Shown one piece after another: positions 21,786 to 35,727 of a stretch of DNA of 64,000 nt; position 1 is the first letter of the stretch; each line of letters starts with the position of its first letter. The stretch lies in assembly GCA_028015205.1 (NCBI GenBank), contig JAPWFG010000024.1, positions 1,426,001 to 1,490,000 on the forward strand, read 5' to 3'. The notes beneath the pieces were generated by a model. It made no database searches. It had not been told where the DNA came from and saw only the letters and a program-made list of their open reading frames with translations. This DNA is from Mytilisepta virgata. Lineage: Eukaryota > Mollusca > Bivalvia > Mytilida > Mytilidae. A program made the translations under genes and the position numbers.

Positions 21786-22891
21786 AATTGTACCGATTGT
21801 TTTGTTTGTGTCATAATAACAGTTAATTAGATTTTAGATTTTGGTGCATCTATTTTTTTCTTTTCTTCCCCAGATCTTTTTCATGTTTAACATGGTTAAC
21901 TTAAATTTCTTTAATTTTCAGTCGATTCAAAGAGTAAAAGGATGCATTAAGATTTCAATTTTAATTCTGAAATTTGTAATTGAGTTTTCTTGTTTTATAA
22001 AGCTTTTCTAAATCATATCGTTTATTTTAACGCTTGTTTCTGAAATGATATCATAAAAGTACAGTCTTGTTAAATGTGAAATTGAAGTGAAAGAAACTTT
22101 TAATCCATTTTCCAATGAATCTGTTTGGCGATTTTTAATTTAATTTAATTTTTCTCAGTAATAATAAAATTCTTGTTGTATGATATGGTTTGTGTTTGTG
22201 TTTGTGTTTCTTTTTTATTATTATTTATTATTTATTTTCTGCTAAACAAACCTCTGGGTGACAAAGATCGGTCGAATCATGTACAAATGTATTTAGTCGT
22301 TGCTCTAAAGACATTTGAAATACATAGTATTCAGTTGTGATTATTTAAGGTCCTAAGAACGATTTTCAAGATTAAATTAAAATATTTTTAACTTGAAGTT
22401 TGCTTTATAAAGATAATAAATAATTACAAATAGTTTTTTCGAAAGTAAATCCGTCTATATTTTGATTACTCAAAGATTCGTAATGTTCGGCAACTGTCTG
22501 TCACAACTTCCGAAGGCAGAGCTTTTATTCACTATTTAAAAAAACCTCCTAGTTTTTAAACTATTCTATGACCAAGTCAAATAAGAAATTAAAAAAAAAA
22601 AAAAAAAACAACTAAACTTGACTTTTCTTTGCCCTCGGTGCTTTCTGTCTGGAAATTGAAGTAGGGTGCGAGATTTTTTTTCGTATTGAAGACCTTATTC
22701 TGACTTTCAGGCGGAGAACAACAATACGCACGACCCCCTTGTTTCTCTGTTTAAAACTATGTCATAAATTTTGTTCAAGTATGCAATCGACCATATTATG
22801 CTTACGAGTTCATACATGTACTTAAATTAACAAAAACACTAACCAAACTGTTGGAAATGTGAATGGAATCTTGTAATATTCATTTGTACCA

Positions 22892-22922
<31 letters not shown>

Positions 22923-25703
22923 CAAAGCAGATACATTTAATACGCCATGTCTAAGAATACCCATAACAGTGGCAACACATTACATAAAATATATACATCA
23001 AGCAAGGGAACATTTCTACGGGATCCAAAAGAACAGAAGGGAAAAACTATGCCACTATAATGGTTAAGACAAGAACATTGAAGGATATGGTGAAGAGAAA
23101 TCCATACATACGTGACAAAAGCTCAAATATTTGTTGTTTGCTCCTTCAGGACAAGAACAAAAGGAACTGATTTTTACTGCCACTGTAAAAGGATTGGTGG
23201 TTGGAAAGGGTCGGATATTTAGCCTTCTGTAGTGGCCGTAAGCCTACTCTTTTTCGCAACTACAGAACTTTTCTTTAGCGTGCATGGAGTGTGCCATTCT
23301 CCAAACACGTTACCAACTATGGTGCGCGGTTTGGTTTACCGTATTATGACATGACAACTCCCCAACGAAATGGTCTCCAATATCCACCACGTGGATACGC
23401 ACTAGGAGATCTATAGGTTGATCTCCCCTTATCGATCTAAGGTGCCTACTCAAGCAAAATTAGCAGATACCGAAAAAAAATATTTCATGGTATTTACTGT
23501 ATTGACGACAAAACATGTAAATTCTAAAAACATATAGGTTAAAAATTTCGTAATCTCACAAGATGTTTCAAGATAGTATTTACGACTGATTAAACAGTTG
23601 TGAAGTAGATTATATGCCTGGCTATTCATCTCGCGAATTCGTTCGTAAAAAAATCTTTTGTCAAATAAACAAGAAACAGTAACATTTGGTAAAATAATTA
23701 CTTTTTTGTCAATCTATTATGTTCGTGCTTGATAACGTAACTGCACGATAATTCTGCAAAAAGTCTTCGAGTGGAAGTTTAATAACAAAATTTACAACTT
23801 TTATACATGTACATGCACGTTTACTTGAATTCCCGAACATTATTTACACTGTATGCAGACAGATGTGCAGTAAATTGATATCTCTATAGGTATATATATC
23901 AATGGAACTTAAGAATCTGCTGAATTAAGACAGTTTGTCATGCTAAATATATACTGACACTGTATGGCAACTAAAAAATTTAATACTATGATGATGAATT
24001 TATCCTCCAACTACATGTACGCTTTTAATTGACCAATATAGCCTGCACAATATTGCTTTTCGATATTGGTCAGTAGCCAAATATAGTCTCATGGTACCTT
24101 TGTCCTCGCATTCAACGATATTTTGCATTGCGTTCTAGTTCGCAGTGATAATGATGTCGTGTTTCCCTAGATTACGCGCCAAAAACGGCCCTTCTTCAAA
24201 TCAGCTATAAATGTTCCATTTTCATGCCTTTTCGCTCAAACAGATAACAATTTTAGTGTTGAAGGATAAAAACAATATATGTACGTTGTCAGAAAATATA
24301 AAGTTTATTTGTACTCGCCGCGAAACGGACGACAAATGCTCGGTAAAACTCGAATTTCTACCCGTTTCTAAGACACGTACAGATAAACTATATACTTTCT
24401 GAGAATGTACATCAATTATATTGTATATATATGAGTTTTATGTGATGCAACGTCATTAACAACGACAGATAAAATGCATGTTGCAGTTTGTATTACATGT
24501 ACATGTAGTAAATTGCAGATATGCCACCTTGTAGGTAATGGATATTGACTTTTATAGTATGTTTTATACACCAGACTGTCAGAATAGCTACGGGGTACAA
24601 AATGTATGTTTTGGTTCCCATTGAACTGATTTAAGACAGCACTGTGCAGTTTTTGTACAAGTCAGACTATCGCCACTCTCTGTTGTCTTTAGGTTTGTGT
24701 TTTGTGCTCTTTTATGTTATTTTTGTCAGGATTTCTGTTTGTTGGGTGGTACTGATTGATTAATGTGTTTTAAATACTATATTTTACCGCATTTATATAT
24801 TTGATTGATTTTTTATATTAGAAATATTGATATAATCTACGAATTAACATATACGTACATTTAGTAATCTTATTCATATGTAAGATTTTAAAAGATATAT
24901 ATATTTATTTCGTTAAGACAAGTAAGAAAAATAAATTCAACTCTTCTACGTATTAACACACTCAATAACCTTTCTAAGGGTTTGTCAAAAGTTGTAAACA
25001 AAATACATATTTATTATGTTGGCAGGATGTTTACAATGGTGTTTTAAACAATGCAGCTTGCAACCTATACACGGCAATACAATTAACTGAAATGTCACTG
25101 AATATTTTTCTGCTTCTTAGTGCCATATTCCATTTGGTGAATACATCGTAAACAACTACAAGCAAGAATAGTCTACAATACATTCAATTCCCAAGTACCT
25201 TCATTTGTATTTTACACAGGAAGCATTTTCGAAAGTGTACAAAAATGTATGTATTGGAAAGCCGGCTGTTATGTAAAACAATTAAGCCGTCGACCAATTT
25301 GGTTCAGAAAGAATGCTGCCTGTATGAATGTTGGATAAAATACTTTTCTGTAGTGTTACAAATATACCACTTTTGATCCGAATGGATCACAATACATCCT
25401 TACTTTGAAAATGAAAACCTCAGATGGCGTAATTATTACTTATTCCAAAGGAAATAGATATTTTTGTTACCTTGAACCACAAATGTCCTTTTCGGGTTGA
25501 AACTCACAGAACCATTGCTTATTGACAATACTAATTAATTTCAATAAAGACGTTCTAAATGCAGATGTGGTACCGCCTTCACAACTGATACTTCTGATCA
25601 AAAGTAGATAGAATGATTTTCCATAAGAGTTCTTTTGACAGAACATTTATTTTTGGCAAGGGTTAAACATATCAATGACGTCCAGTGACATTTCAATTAA
25701 ACC
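21786..25703. other. Non-coding stretch with poly-A tracts and one dispersed repeat
   Basis: Poly-A tracts lie at about 22590-22608 and 22898-22922, and (tttgtg)n at about 22190-22210. The block at 24640-24765 repeats that at 14740. The segment 23020-23460 is richer in GC and looks different from its surroundings, but I could not assign it. Confidence 0.45.
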
Positions 25704-27604
25704 AGAGGCTCTGAAGAACCTGCATCGCTCACCTGATATATCAAAAACAAATTTTGTAGAAGACTCTTAAATGAGGTTTCCAGCAAATATTGTTTTTAAA
25801 TGCTTCAGTGGTTCAGAGAAGGAACATTTTCCCCATATGGTCCAATATTAAAGGATATTCTGTTGTGATGGCCATCTTGAATTTCAGATCAGTACAAAAA
25901 AAAACTCAAAATTATACGATAACACCCTAGTATTATTTGTGTACGATTTGGTCTAAGTCTGTTAAATGGCTTCCAAGAAAAATCTGTTTGTATGTATTTC
26001 CCATATGGCTCTATGTTAAACTATGTTTTGCGATGGTGGCCATCTGGTACCTGATTTGATTTAAATGTATGAGACTGAGAATGTTTGGATGTACCTCCCA
26101 TGGAGTTCTATCTAAAAATATGTTTCACAGTGGCTGCCATCTTGGATTTCAGATTGGCATCAACAACTCAAGATTAGTAGAGGACCATCCTAGTAACATT
26201 CCTGCATGATTTGGTTTAAATATTTAAGACGGTTTCTGAGAAGAAGCTGTTTATATGTATTTCCCATAGAGTGCTATGGTAAACAATTATCCACGGTGGC
26301 CATCTTGGATTTCGGATCAGCACCAAAAACTCAAAATTGGTAGAGGACCACCCTACATATAGCTAGTATCATTCGTGCATGATTTTGTTTAAATGTGTGA
26401 GACTGTTTCCGAGAAGAAGCTGTTTGTATGTATTTCCCATAGAGTTCTGTGTTAAAGTGGCGGCATCTTGGATTTCGGGTTGACACCAAAACATATAGGG
26501 GACCACCCTAGTATCATTCCTGCATGATCTGGTTTCTATGTGTAAGACGGTTTCTGGGAAGAAGATGTTTGTATGTATTTCCAATAGGGTTCTACGTTAA
26601 ATTATGTTACACGGTGGCGGCCATCTTGGATTTCAGATCAGCACCAAAAACTCAAAATTAGTCGAGGATCACCCTAGGATCATTTTTGCATGATTTTGTA
26701 TGTTTGTGTGAGACGGGTTTTGAGAAGCTATTTGTAAGCATTCCCCATAGGGTTCTATGTTAAACTATGTACATGTAACACGGTGTCGGTCATCTTCGAT
26801 TTCAGATCACCATCAATATTAGTAGAGGACCATCCTAGTATAATGTGTACATGATTTGGTTTAAATGTATGAAACAGTTTCTGAATAGTAGCTGTTTGTA
26901 TATATTTCCCATAGGATTTTCTGTTAAGGGGGTACCCAACATTTTGACTAAAATTGATTTGGCTCGTTTAATTTTCATAAAAAATTTTTACGAAATATTT
27001 ACTTTGACCTGTTGACAAAAATATAAAAATGTCAAGAAATGTGAACCACACAGTTTACGGGAATAATTTCATTGGATATATAGCAGTTTGACAAACACTA
27101 ATTTATAATTGGATCATTGAGAAGCTTATTCCCCTTTACTAATAGTATGTGATTAAAACTTTCAGCTGATTTTTAAAGAGTTAACTCCCTTAGGTGTTCT
27201 GTACCCCCTTAAACTATTTTCCACGGTGGGAGCCATCTTGGATTTCGGGTACGCACCAAAAACTCAAAATTAGTAGAGGACCATTTAAGGAACATTCCCA
27301 CAATATCAGAATTCAATCTGCCGAGCGGTTTTTCAGAAGAAGATTTCTGAAATCTCAGCCAATCAGAACGCATTATTGGCCCTGGCAGCCATGTTGGATT
27401 TCCGATACGCACCAAAAACTCAAACTTTGTTAAGTACCACCGAATGAACATTCCTGCCAAGTTTTGTTCCAATTGGCCAAGCGGTTTCAGAGAAGATTGA
27501 AATGTGAAAAGTTTACAGACGACAACGGTGACAACGACAACTACGACGACGGACGCAAAGTGATGACAATACCTCACGTGACCCTTTGGCTCAGGTGGGC
27601 TAAA
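25704..27604. mobile_element. Tandem-monomer element A (about 160-bp units)
   Basis: The left end agaggctctgaagaacctgc..gctcacctg and the right end tgaccctttggctcaggtgg..gct are partly inverted to each other and each holds a short palindrome. Between them are about ten monomers carrying gtatgtatttcccatag, gttaaactatgtt and ggccatcttggat at about 160-bp spacing. The layout fits non-autonomous Helitron-like elements with central satellite monomers known from bivalves (pearl-type); that class is inferred. Confidence 0.72.
26928..27208. mobile_element. piggyBac-like MITE inserted in the array
   Basis: A 281-bp insert flanked by TTAA on both sides (26924-26927 and 27209-27212), with ends gggggtaccca and ...gtaccccc that are inverted repeats. 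The target is the gttaaac motif present in every array monomer, and removing the insert with one TTAA rebuilds a normal monomer. TTAA duplication is the hallmark of piggyBac elements. Confidence 0.83.
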
Positions 27605-28899
27605 ATAATAAGCACACAAAAATACCTTTTTTACATAGAATTGTCCAAATTATCTTGAATATGCACCAACACTGTTCTTTTGAAACGGTTATAACCAATT
27701 TCTTGAAATATAATCTGTAAGTTTTTTTCCCTCAAAAAGGTTTTCTACGTTGAATTAAAACACTGTATAAATGTCTTTTTTGGCTAATATTGGCATATAT
27801 ATGTAGTACATTTACAATTATAGAGAAACAAAATACATTACGCAAGGTTCATGAAAACTTTTGCCATCAATTAATGTTTGTTATGGTACAAAATGCCTTG
27901 AATACTTTTGTATCGTTGTCTATGAAATGTATTTTGATGACCTCGCCCGCTAATCAGGACAACTGGTGCTGCCGTACCTATTTTATTGAGAACCCAATGA
28001 AGAAATTATCTTGATCATCCGAACTCTTGTCTAAATCAAATGTTGTACCTGGACAATCATGGCAGAATACTGGTAAATCAATCTAAACATGACCTGGAAA
28101 AGCAGTTTAAATCATCTCGAATGAATTAACCCTAACTGGATACTATTATAGTGGTTCTCTTTCAGAACTGATTCCATGATTTGAATTCTTTAGATACGTT
28201 TTTCTTTCTTGTGAACAATACTTTACTGCAAACCGATTTACATGCAAGGTCATGTATTTTCGATATTATATAATAAATATAAAGCTCCGGCTGAGGATCG
28301 CATCCCTCGAAACGCCATAATGACATGAAATCACCGACTGAGGAAATGTTCTTTATATCGCAAAAAATGTTTCTTATCTTTTATTAAAATTTCTGGTTTG
28401 CCATATATTTTATTTGCAACAACAAATGTGCAATTTCAGAAGCATAATTTAAATTTCTTGGATTACTGCCAACTTACAGAGAGATACAAGAGTACATTTG
28501 AATATTATAGAAATATATCTAGACTTTTTTTAGTAATTAATATGATTTAAGGATAAATTGACAAATTTGTTACACCAGCTGTTGTTTCTTTATCACGATA
28601 CCGAGAATATATTCAGTGACATTTGTATAATGATATAGTTTTTCACCCACTGTATTGTGTGGTACATTTTGATATTGTGCACTGTCGAATAATGATTAAC
28701 ATTTCCGATTCTTTATTTATGTATGATCAATAATGGGAAACGGTCAGTCAGTTCAAATTGAAATTTGTTGTTCACTTGACATTGCTAAAAGTGCATGTTA
28801 ATCAAATATAGTGGTCAAAACATCGAGAAAAATAAAACCTTACTCATTGGTGTAATACTCAGGGGTGCTTTTTCCAACAACAAAAATTAATAATAACAA

Positions 28900-28942
<43 letters not shown>

Positions 28943-29876
28943 ACAAAATACAAAATAAAATAAAAAATTCCGCCTTTTTCCAACAATTTTTTATTGTTTG
29001 TTTTTTGTAAGGTGTACCTCTCCCTTATCCCTTTATGTGTGATATTGTACAAAGTCGTATGCACAATTACATGTAGCTTTGTTCTTTTTGTATTTTATAT
29101 GTACCTTTACTAACATAAAATTTCGTTAAGAGGTAAAACCGATTTGCGAAACATTTTTGTAATGATTTTTACTTGAAATTTCGGATATATCCTATGTCTG
29201 TTTTAAACATGTCTAGGAATTGTCGTAAAGATATAAAAACTTCTCAACAATTTCTTTGTTATTGAGGAATTTAAACCATATTTCTTTTTCATGTCGGTCA
29301 AATAAATCAGTTTAGTGCCAGATTTCCAATATCTGCAATTTGTTTTAGATTTCTAAAAGCGTTGTTCCTTAATAGCCTTTTTAACACGTCGTGAAAAAAA
29401 TTCACGCAGTACTGCGAAGTTATGAAACATGCAAATCGTGATTTACCCACTGTTTTGTTTTTTTTTATATATATATATATATATATTTGTAGACTTGCAT
29501 TATTTGGATTTTCAGGCAAATTATGACAGTATGTTTTAAATTTGTTATTTTATGTAATTTCTTGCATGACCTTGCATTTGGTCTTTCAAACTAGGCGCCA
29601 TCTTTCAATTGCAAGGAATTGCGAGATTATACCCTTAAGATCAACAACACCAAGTCCTATATCTGCTTGGACATTTGCAGCTTTATATATATATATATAT
29701 ATAGTGATTTTATGTCAAGTATTAATCCATCGTATTCTTTTTTTTATATTTATCAAACTTAATTCAAAAACATTTTCCTCGCCAAGTAAAGGCAAATAAA
29801 CAATATTAAAAAAAATTAAAAATTACTTCGACGAATGTAAAATAAATACAAGTCCGTTAAACAAATGCCATATTAG
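27605..29876. other. Non-coding stretch with microsatellites
   Basis: It contains an AAAT/AATA microsatellite at about 28897-28942 and (TA)n tracts at about 29466-29486 and 29683-29701. I see no gene; the reading frames spanning the microsatellites are low-complexity artefacts. Confidence 0.5.
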
Positions 29877-29879
29877 AAC

Positions 29880-30567
29880 AAGAGGCCAATGGCCACGTGG
29901 CTCTCCGGTATTTTCATTTCAATCTTACCATTTCCACATGCTTTTGAAGAAAGCAATTAATTTTTGTTATGAAGGTACTATATCTAGTTTTTACATGATA
30001 TTCTCTATGCAAGTTGCAAAACACTGCACAACTGACCGTTAAACAAAGAGATCTCAAGTATCTATTTTTACCTAAAAATTGAGCAAAGCTCAATAATATA
30101 TACACTCCGCCTTCCCAGATAAATCTTCTTTACCCCTGATGCTTTCATGTGTATATATTTACCCAAATATCATTAGGTATCTTCCTAAAACTTTAATCCG
30201 TATAGGTGTCATTCACTCTTGTATTGACTGTCATGACTGTTGTGTGTGTATAATTTACAAGATAAATAGGTAATCCATTTGTTTCTCTTATCAACATTCA
30301 GCCGGTGCAACTTTAATTATATGTCAAGGACTTTAACTGTTTTGTTACAATGGTATATAATGGGAATATAGGTCATTACAAAATTTCGCATTCCACACCT
30401 GTAAAACTAGATTTGAAAAAAGCATGCACAACTTCAGCCTAAATACCGAATGCATCCAAATGCACAATTTGCAGTAAGTTACCGTTTTGGAGATCTCGAG
30501 CTCACAAAATCACGAAAATTCTGCTACCCACAGCATAAGGCTCTCGGACCTACGGTCCGGAGAGCCA
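29880..30567. mobile_element. Element with ggctctccgg inverted ends and terminal hairpins
   Basis: ggctctccgg at 29899-29908 is the exact complement of ccggagagcc at 30557-30566. Each end also holds a palindrome: aggccaatggcc on the left, and ggctctcggacc/ggtccggagagcc on the right (30539-30566). The architecture resembles the tandem-monomer elements, but the interior has no obvious monomer. Confidence 0.6.
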
Positions 30568-31234
30568 AAAAACAACTTCGTAATAAAATAGAGTAATAAA
30601 ATTTAGAATAGAATAACACTTGACATAACAAACCTTCCTAAAGAATTTTAGTTCTGACATACTTTTCATAATTTTTTATTTCCTCAGAAAAGTTTGATTC
30701 GAAGTGACATTTATTTCAGATTAGATCTTAATGTAACATTTTCTTTTCGGATTACATTTGTCTTAAGAAGTTTGGGAAGTGTGTTTTCTTGATTGCTGAA
30801 TTGTTGACTAAAATGTCAGATAAATGTCAACTCATTTTATTTTGTAGTGGCATTTTTGTTTGCTTAAATTGGTTTTCAAATTTTATTATGAACGATGATA
30901 AGAACACATGCAGCATTAATTTTAAAACATTTTATTTTTCGTTACTCTAAATCATTACGTAATCAGAATTAAGAAAAGAAATAAGAACAATTAAATTAAC
31001 CGTTATTTTAAATATCGAAATTAGGAATGGTGAGTATAAATCGGGGACCGAATAAATCAACGAGAAAAATGTCTTTTCTGAAATATTTAACCTACATGTA
31101 CATATTTTTTTTTCTAAAATACATTGAATATATTCTGTAGTGATACATTTTATGTACTTTACACAAGATTAAGAAGTTTTAAACAGGTTAAAACAGTCGT
31201 CGGGGTTTGATGAAGCCTATTTGCTGCAAACGTA

Positions 31235-31520
31235 ATATAGTAATAGCGTGCGAAGCTAGCGCTATAGCAGCATATGCGTTTTCTACATATGGGTCATTTA
31301 GAAAAGTCAGTGTGTTTAATTTGGGCGGTCATTATGAAATCCGAAGTGAATTTATTTGTGCTACATACTAAGGCAAGAAAAAGTTTCGTTCGCCGGAAAT
31401 GAAAGTAAGTAACGTAAGTAAATTATAATTTTAGAGTCAGAATCGTGATACCGGAAATGAGTTTCTGGAACGGGCTATTGCTGTGCTCGCATAATTGGCC
31501 ACGCCAACAGCATATTAGCC
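31235..31520. repeat. Inverted copy of the 14996-15277 repeat
   Basis: It reads as the reverse complement of 14996-15277, including gtgctacatactaaggc, gataccggaaatgagtttc and ggccacgccaac. It has no coding potential. Confidence 0.75.
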
Positions 31521-32600
31521 ACAAATTGGCGAACTGATTTGGTGTTAGTGAAAGAAGGGATTTGAAGTAAAATTTCAAGGAGACAACATCCAATCTCTGA
31601 ACTTGACAGACCAAAAAAATTCTAGTGTACCAAAATAACCAAGTTTATATATAAGTAGAAACACTGCTTCCATTCATCAAACAAGGTTAGGATACTTAAG
31701 AATTTAAATCGACGATACTTTTTCACATTATTGTCAACATAGAGATAGGTGTACATTTAACGAGAGTCTACTATATATCTATAAGTTTTGTCTGCAAAAT
31801 TCGCGTAACATTGACACACATCCAATCCAGTAAACTACAACATTGTACATTGTACAGAGCATATAAATATTGATCAGTTTATTGTAAAAAAAAATCACCC
31901 AAAGGGGTCAAGTAAATACAAATATATAAAATAATAAATTAGACATATGTGTTGTTTGATACAGACATACATTGTAATACCCAAGCGTCGTTTTAACGAA
32001 GATTTCTCACTTTTGGGACAAGACAATTGCAATGTTTGCCCATGGGTTGAGACAAAACACGTGCGGTTTCCCGTAAAAAAACTATTACCAAACTTTTGGG
32101 GCGTTTTATGACTAATATGCAAAAAATACCGATATTCTCTTACTTCACACGTTTTCAAACAAACTCCATCTGACATTCTTAATTCCGATTTCTATGGATC
32201 TACGATCAACGGAGGCACTTTTATCTTGAACATTCATTTCTCCTCTCCCAAGCGGACAGGAAAAATTGAAAGTACCGACCTTGACTGTCAATATAACTGT
32301 GTTATTCAAATGTTTTTTGCCATAGTTCATTGTTTTGATGAATTAAACATTTTGTGTTATTACATTTTATCTTTAAAAATAATTGTTACAACCTAGAATT
32401 TGCTTTTCAACTTCGTTTTTCAAATCCTATTTCACAGTGCGCATCGTTCATTTACCTGTGTGATACGGCATATTCCTGTGCATAATGTTACGTCACGAAC
32501 AGCTGATCAATGTCAGTCCCAACACTATTTCTGTCGCAAACAAAGTGAGAAAAAGAATCAAACATCGGTTATGCTTGTGCGAAATAAGGAAATCTCAGAC
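31521..32600. other. Non-coding stretch
   Basis: I see no supported exon or element. The overlapping short frames on both strands lack domains. Confidence 0.45.
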
Positions 32601-32910
32601 ACCCTTGTTTTCTGACGTTCTGGCATTGTGACGTGACGTTTTTTCGCATAGGTCATGTGATGTGAGATGCATGAATCTCACAACGGCGTCTCACACCGAA
32701 TATAACTGTCCCAAACACATAGAAATGTGAGAATATAATAATCAGTCATGGTAGAAGATGGGATAATTCAACACAAGGGTTCACATTTCCTAGTCAGAAA
32801 CGAGGATGCCGAGTTTCTGATGATAGAAAATGTGAACCCGGGAGTCTCACCGGTGTCTCACACGGAATATAACTGTCCCAAACACATAGAAATGCGGGTA
32901 TATAATAATC
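32600..32910. repeat. Palindrome-bearing repeat, related to 60225-60850
   Basis: The phrase cggaatataactgtcccaaa, followed by cacatagaaatg, occurs twice (about 32697 and 32862) and once more at about 60809. Between the two lies a hairpin whose arms are ttcacatttcctagtcagaaac and gtttctgatgatagaaaatgtgaa, split by about 12 nt; the same hairpin recurs at about 60255-60310. Confidence 0.65.
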
Positions 32911-33205
32911 AGTCATGGTCTAAACAGGGGAATGTAAGTAAGGGGGAAGGAAACCAATGATAATATGCTAGGAAGATATTATTCGAGCCCCTCAGAGTCT
33001 TTCCATAGTTGTACACAAAATTCTAGAGATATTCGAAAAATAATCCGGTACCTATCATTGGTTAAAAAACGTTTACGCTTGTATGATAATAAATAATGAA
33101 ATGAATATTCATTTATTTGAACTTTGTTATTCTTAAAATAAAAGGTCAGTATACAGTTGTGTTTACCTTTATGCGCATTAATCGGCTAACGCTTCAGTAA
33201 TTTGC

Positions 33206-33725
33206 TATAAATACAAATGCTTCCTTCTTTTCAGCCTCAATTGCCAAGTGTCGAGTTCAAGGACAGTATCGTTCCCGACTTAATTGAGCATAACAAATAT
33301 CGAGTGTTTTTTGTTGTTGTTTTTTCCTTTAAATTTTTGTTGTTGCATTTTCTTTTTTGTATTTAAATTGTTTATTATCTGTGGTAAATTGTAAGTGTTT
33401 TGTTACTTTTGTATAGGCTGTTTATGCACGTGTCAACCGGTGTATTCGACTCGTTGTTGTTTTCATTGTTTTCTTTGTTTAAGTGTTGCATATAAATGTG
33501 ATAAATTCAACTGTGATATTATTTTTGTTGTATTCATCTGTAGATTTTTTTCACATATTTGTATATATTCAGTACCTTCATTGCATTTGATTCTTAAAAA
33601 CTTGCACCATAACTGTGATAAATTCAATGTGAATTTTGCCTAATATTTTTTTCATTGTTTTCAGTTTTCATCGCCTTTTAAAGTTTTTTTCTGTGTGAAG
33701 AATTTAGCAGTTTAATTAATTGCAG
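33206..33725 (+). promoter_or_regulatory. Possible promoter and leader exon for the downstream transposon genes
   Basis: TATAAATA at 33206-33213 is followed about 25 nt later by a pyrimidine-rich tttcagcct start-like site, and a near-perfect donor gcag|gtaagt closes the stretch at 33725. A non-coding leader spliced to the acceptor at 37193 would explain the acceptor-like site just before the first ORF. This is inference from signals only. Confidence 0.3.
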
Positions 33726-34174
33726 GTAAGTTTTTATATTTTAAATTTAAAACTATATATATTGTGCAAATCTGGGTAGGGAGTGTACCAAGGGGTGCAA
33801 TATGATTAACTGTTAGGCTGCATAATTTTGACGACAAACGGTTTAGTGTCCAATTTAAAGTTATATTTCATTTAACTTAAATTTTTAACAGGTCTATCAA
33901 TTTTAAACATTGACAGAATTTTTGGGCAATTACAATAATCCTATGATAATTTGAAACCAGCAACTGATGATTTGTAAAAAAAGACAATAATAATAAAACT
34001 AGAAAGACGACTATATGATTAAGTTGATTGTGCACCTCTTTCCTAAACACGGAAAAAAGGTTTGGTGTGACAGAAGTTTATGCATTTTAAAAATCTTAAC
34101 TTATTTTTTTTCCAATTTCCAATATTAATAAAAAGAAAATAAGAGGAATACTCCAATGGCATGGTAATCCAAGA

Positions 34175-34260
34175 TTGATTGATTGATTGTTGGTTGGTTG
34201 ATTAACGTGCAGTGGCAAATATTTCATGCATGTTTACGACGAGAACAAATTAACAATACA
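34175..34260 (-). repeat. SINE tail fragment
   Basis: An attg-rich simple repeat, then gattaacgtgcagtggcaaa and gacgagaac, match the 3' portion of the SINE at 10430-10490 in the same orientation. Confidence 0.55.
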
Positions 34261-34299
34261 TACAATAGGTAGGTCCTGTAATAAAAGCCGTCAGGGATG

Positions 34300-34600
34300 A
34301 AGGTTGTCGAAATTTGAACTGCCACTGGAAAATGAGGGCATATTTGATAGGGACAGAAATTTTGCCTTGCAACTGGCCCCCTACGGGCCCCTCAAAGAGT
34401 TGTTGCAAGTGTTCTTATCGTGCAGAGAGCGTGGCACTCTCTTTACACGAGGCATTGGATTTAACGCCCCCATTCTTACCGGACATGGCTGCGTACTTGT
34501 AAATTCCGCACAGCCATATGGACGCTTTGGCAAGGGTTTTACTGCCGATCGGAAGAAGACCTAAGTGGCCATATTTCTATTCGGGGGGGTGGGAGAGTAA
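34300..34600. repeat. GC-richer dispersed repeat fragment
   Basis: The end of this stretch (ggcaagggttttactgccga followed by tcggaagaagacct) recurs at about 59037-59095 in the same orientation. The 86-codon frame at 34304-34564 crosses it but has no domain, so I treat it as repeat, not gene. Confidence 0.5.
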
Positions 34601-34769
34601 TCCAAGACACGAATAATCAAAAGACGCATCTAGAGTTCATCATACAGTATTCAACAATAGTAAGGTGTCTATACAATATGCCAATCTTGAAATCACTGAT
34701 TCCCAAAAGTTGCAAATAAAAACTTGCAGACAGGTTGCTGTCTGTTATATTTTTTTTATTGTTTTGTCA

Positions 34770-34908
34770 TAAATTATGCCGTTGGTTTTTTAGTTTGAAT
34801 TGTTTCACATTTTGTCATATGGGGGCCTTTTATAGCTGCCTATACCGTATCACAGGGGAGAGACGAGATTTTTAAAATATTATTATGTATATACTCAAAC
34901 ACTAACGT

Positions 34909-34973
<65 letters not shown>

Positions 34974-35060
34974 CTCGTCTTGCACCTTTGTACGGTATGG
35001 GCTTTCATCATTGTTGAAGGTTGTACGGTTAGATCCTCTGTTGAACCCCTTTCAAACATA
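34770..35060 (+). repeat. Mussel dispersed repeat interrupted by an (AT)n foldback
   Basis: gaattgtttcacattttgtc, ggccttttatagctg and tacggtatgggctttcatc, then attgttgaagg, give the same order as at 57040-57130. Here the repeat is split by an insert of about 120 bp whose arms are gacgagatt and aatctcgtc around about 60 bp of (AT)n (34912-34970). Confidence 0.6.
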
Positions 35061-35727
35061 TAGGACGGTGATGTATTATGTCATCCGCCAGTGTGTGTGC
35101 AGGTAGCTAGATGCCCTGAATAAAAGTTCACTATTGAAACTCAAAAATAGACGGAACAAAATCAAAGCATTGTACCAGTTTGAAAGTATTGATTTATTTG
35201 AAATAACCATAACAATTGGTTGTGTAATGACCAGTGGCTTTTATTATACAAACTAATTAAACTAATTCATTCATTTACATTAAACAAAAATTACTTATGG
35301 TAAGGTAAAGCAATAAAGATATAAGAACATTGGTTTTAGTGTCATAAGTTTCAAGTACTGAAGAAACCAAAATCTGCAAAAAAAGGATGTGAGCTATAAC
35401 ATGTACCATCCTTTTGATCCAGTTGTTTGTCCGTTAACGATCTACATATTAATCTATTGAGTCAGCAGAATTAAATGTTCCTTACAAGGTCTTCAAAATG
35501 TGGTTACTGCGGGGTAGATTCCCCCATCCCCCCCAAAAAAAAATGATCTATTCTAGTTTGTAATTGGCTTGACTTACAAAATGTTATTTAAAAAAATCAT
35601 CCCTTGACAGATATATGTTCCTTTGATGTTCATAAAGGGCAAACAATAGTGAATAAAGTAGCAGGTTGATAAGGCCAAAATAAAAAAAATACTTGTGGTT
35701 AGGGTTTCCTACCTTTATTTTTTTTTT

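Noticed and set aside
34304..34564. 86-codon frame MSKFELPLENEG...
   Set aside because: It lies in a dispersed repeat whose end recurs at 59 kb; no recognisable domain.
34909..35106. 65-codon frame through an (AT)n tract
   Set aside because: The first third is an Ile-Tyr repeat from the microsatellite; the rest is the mussel dispersed repeat. No splice or domain support.
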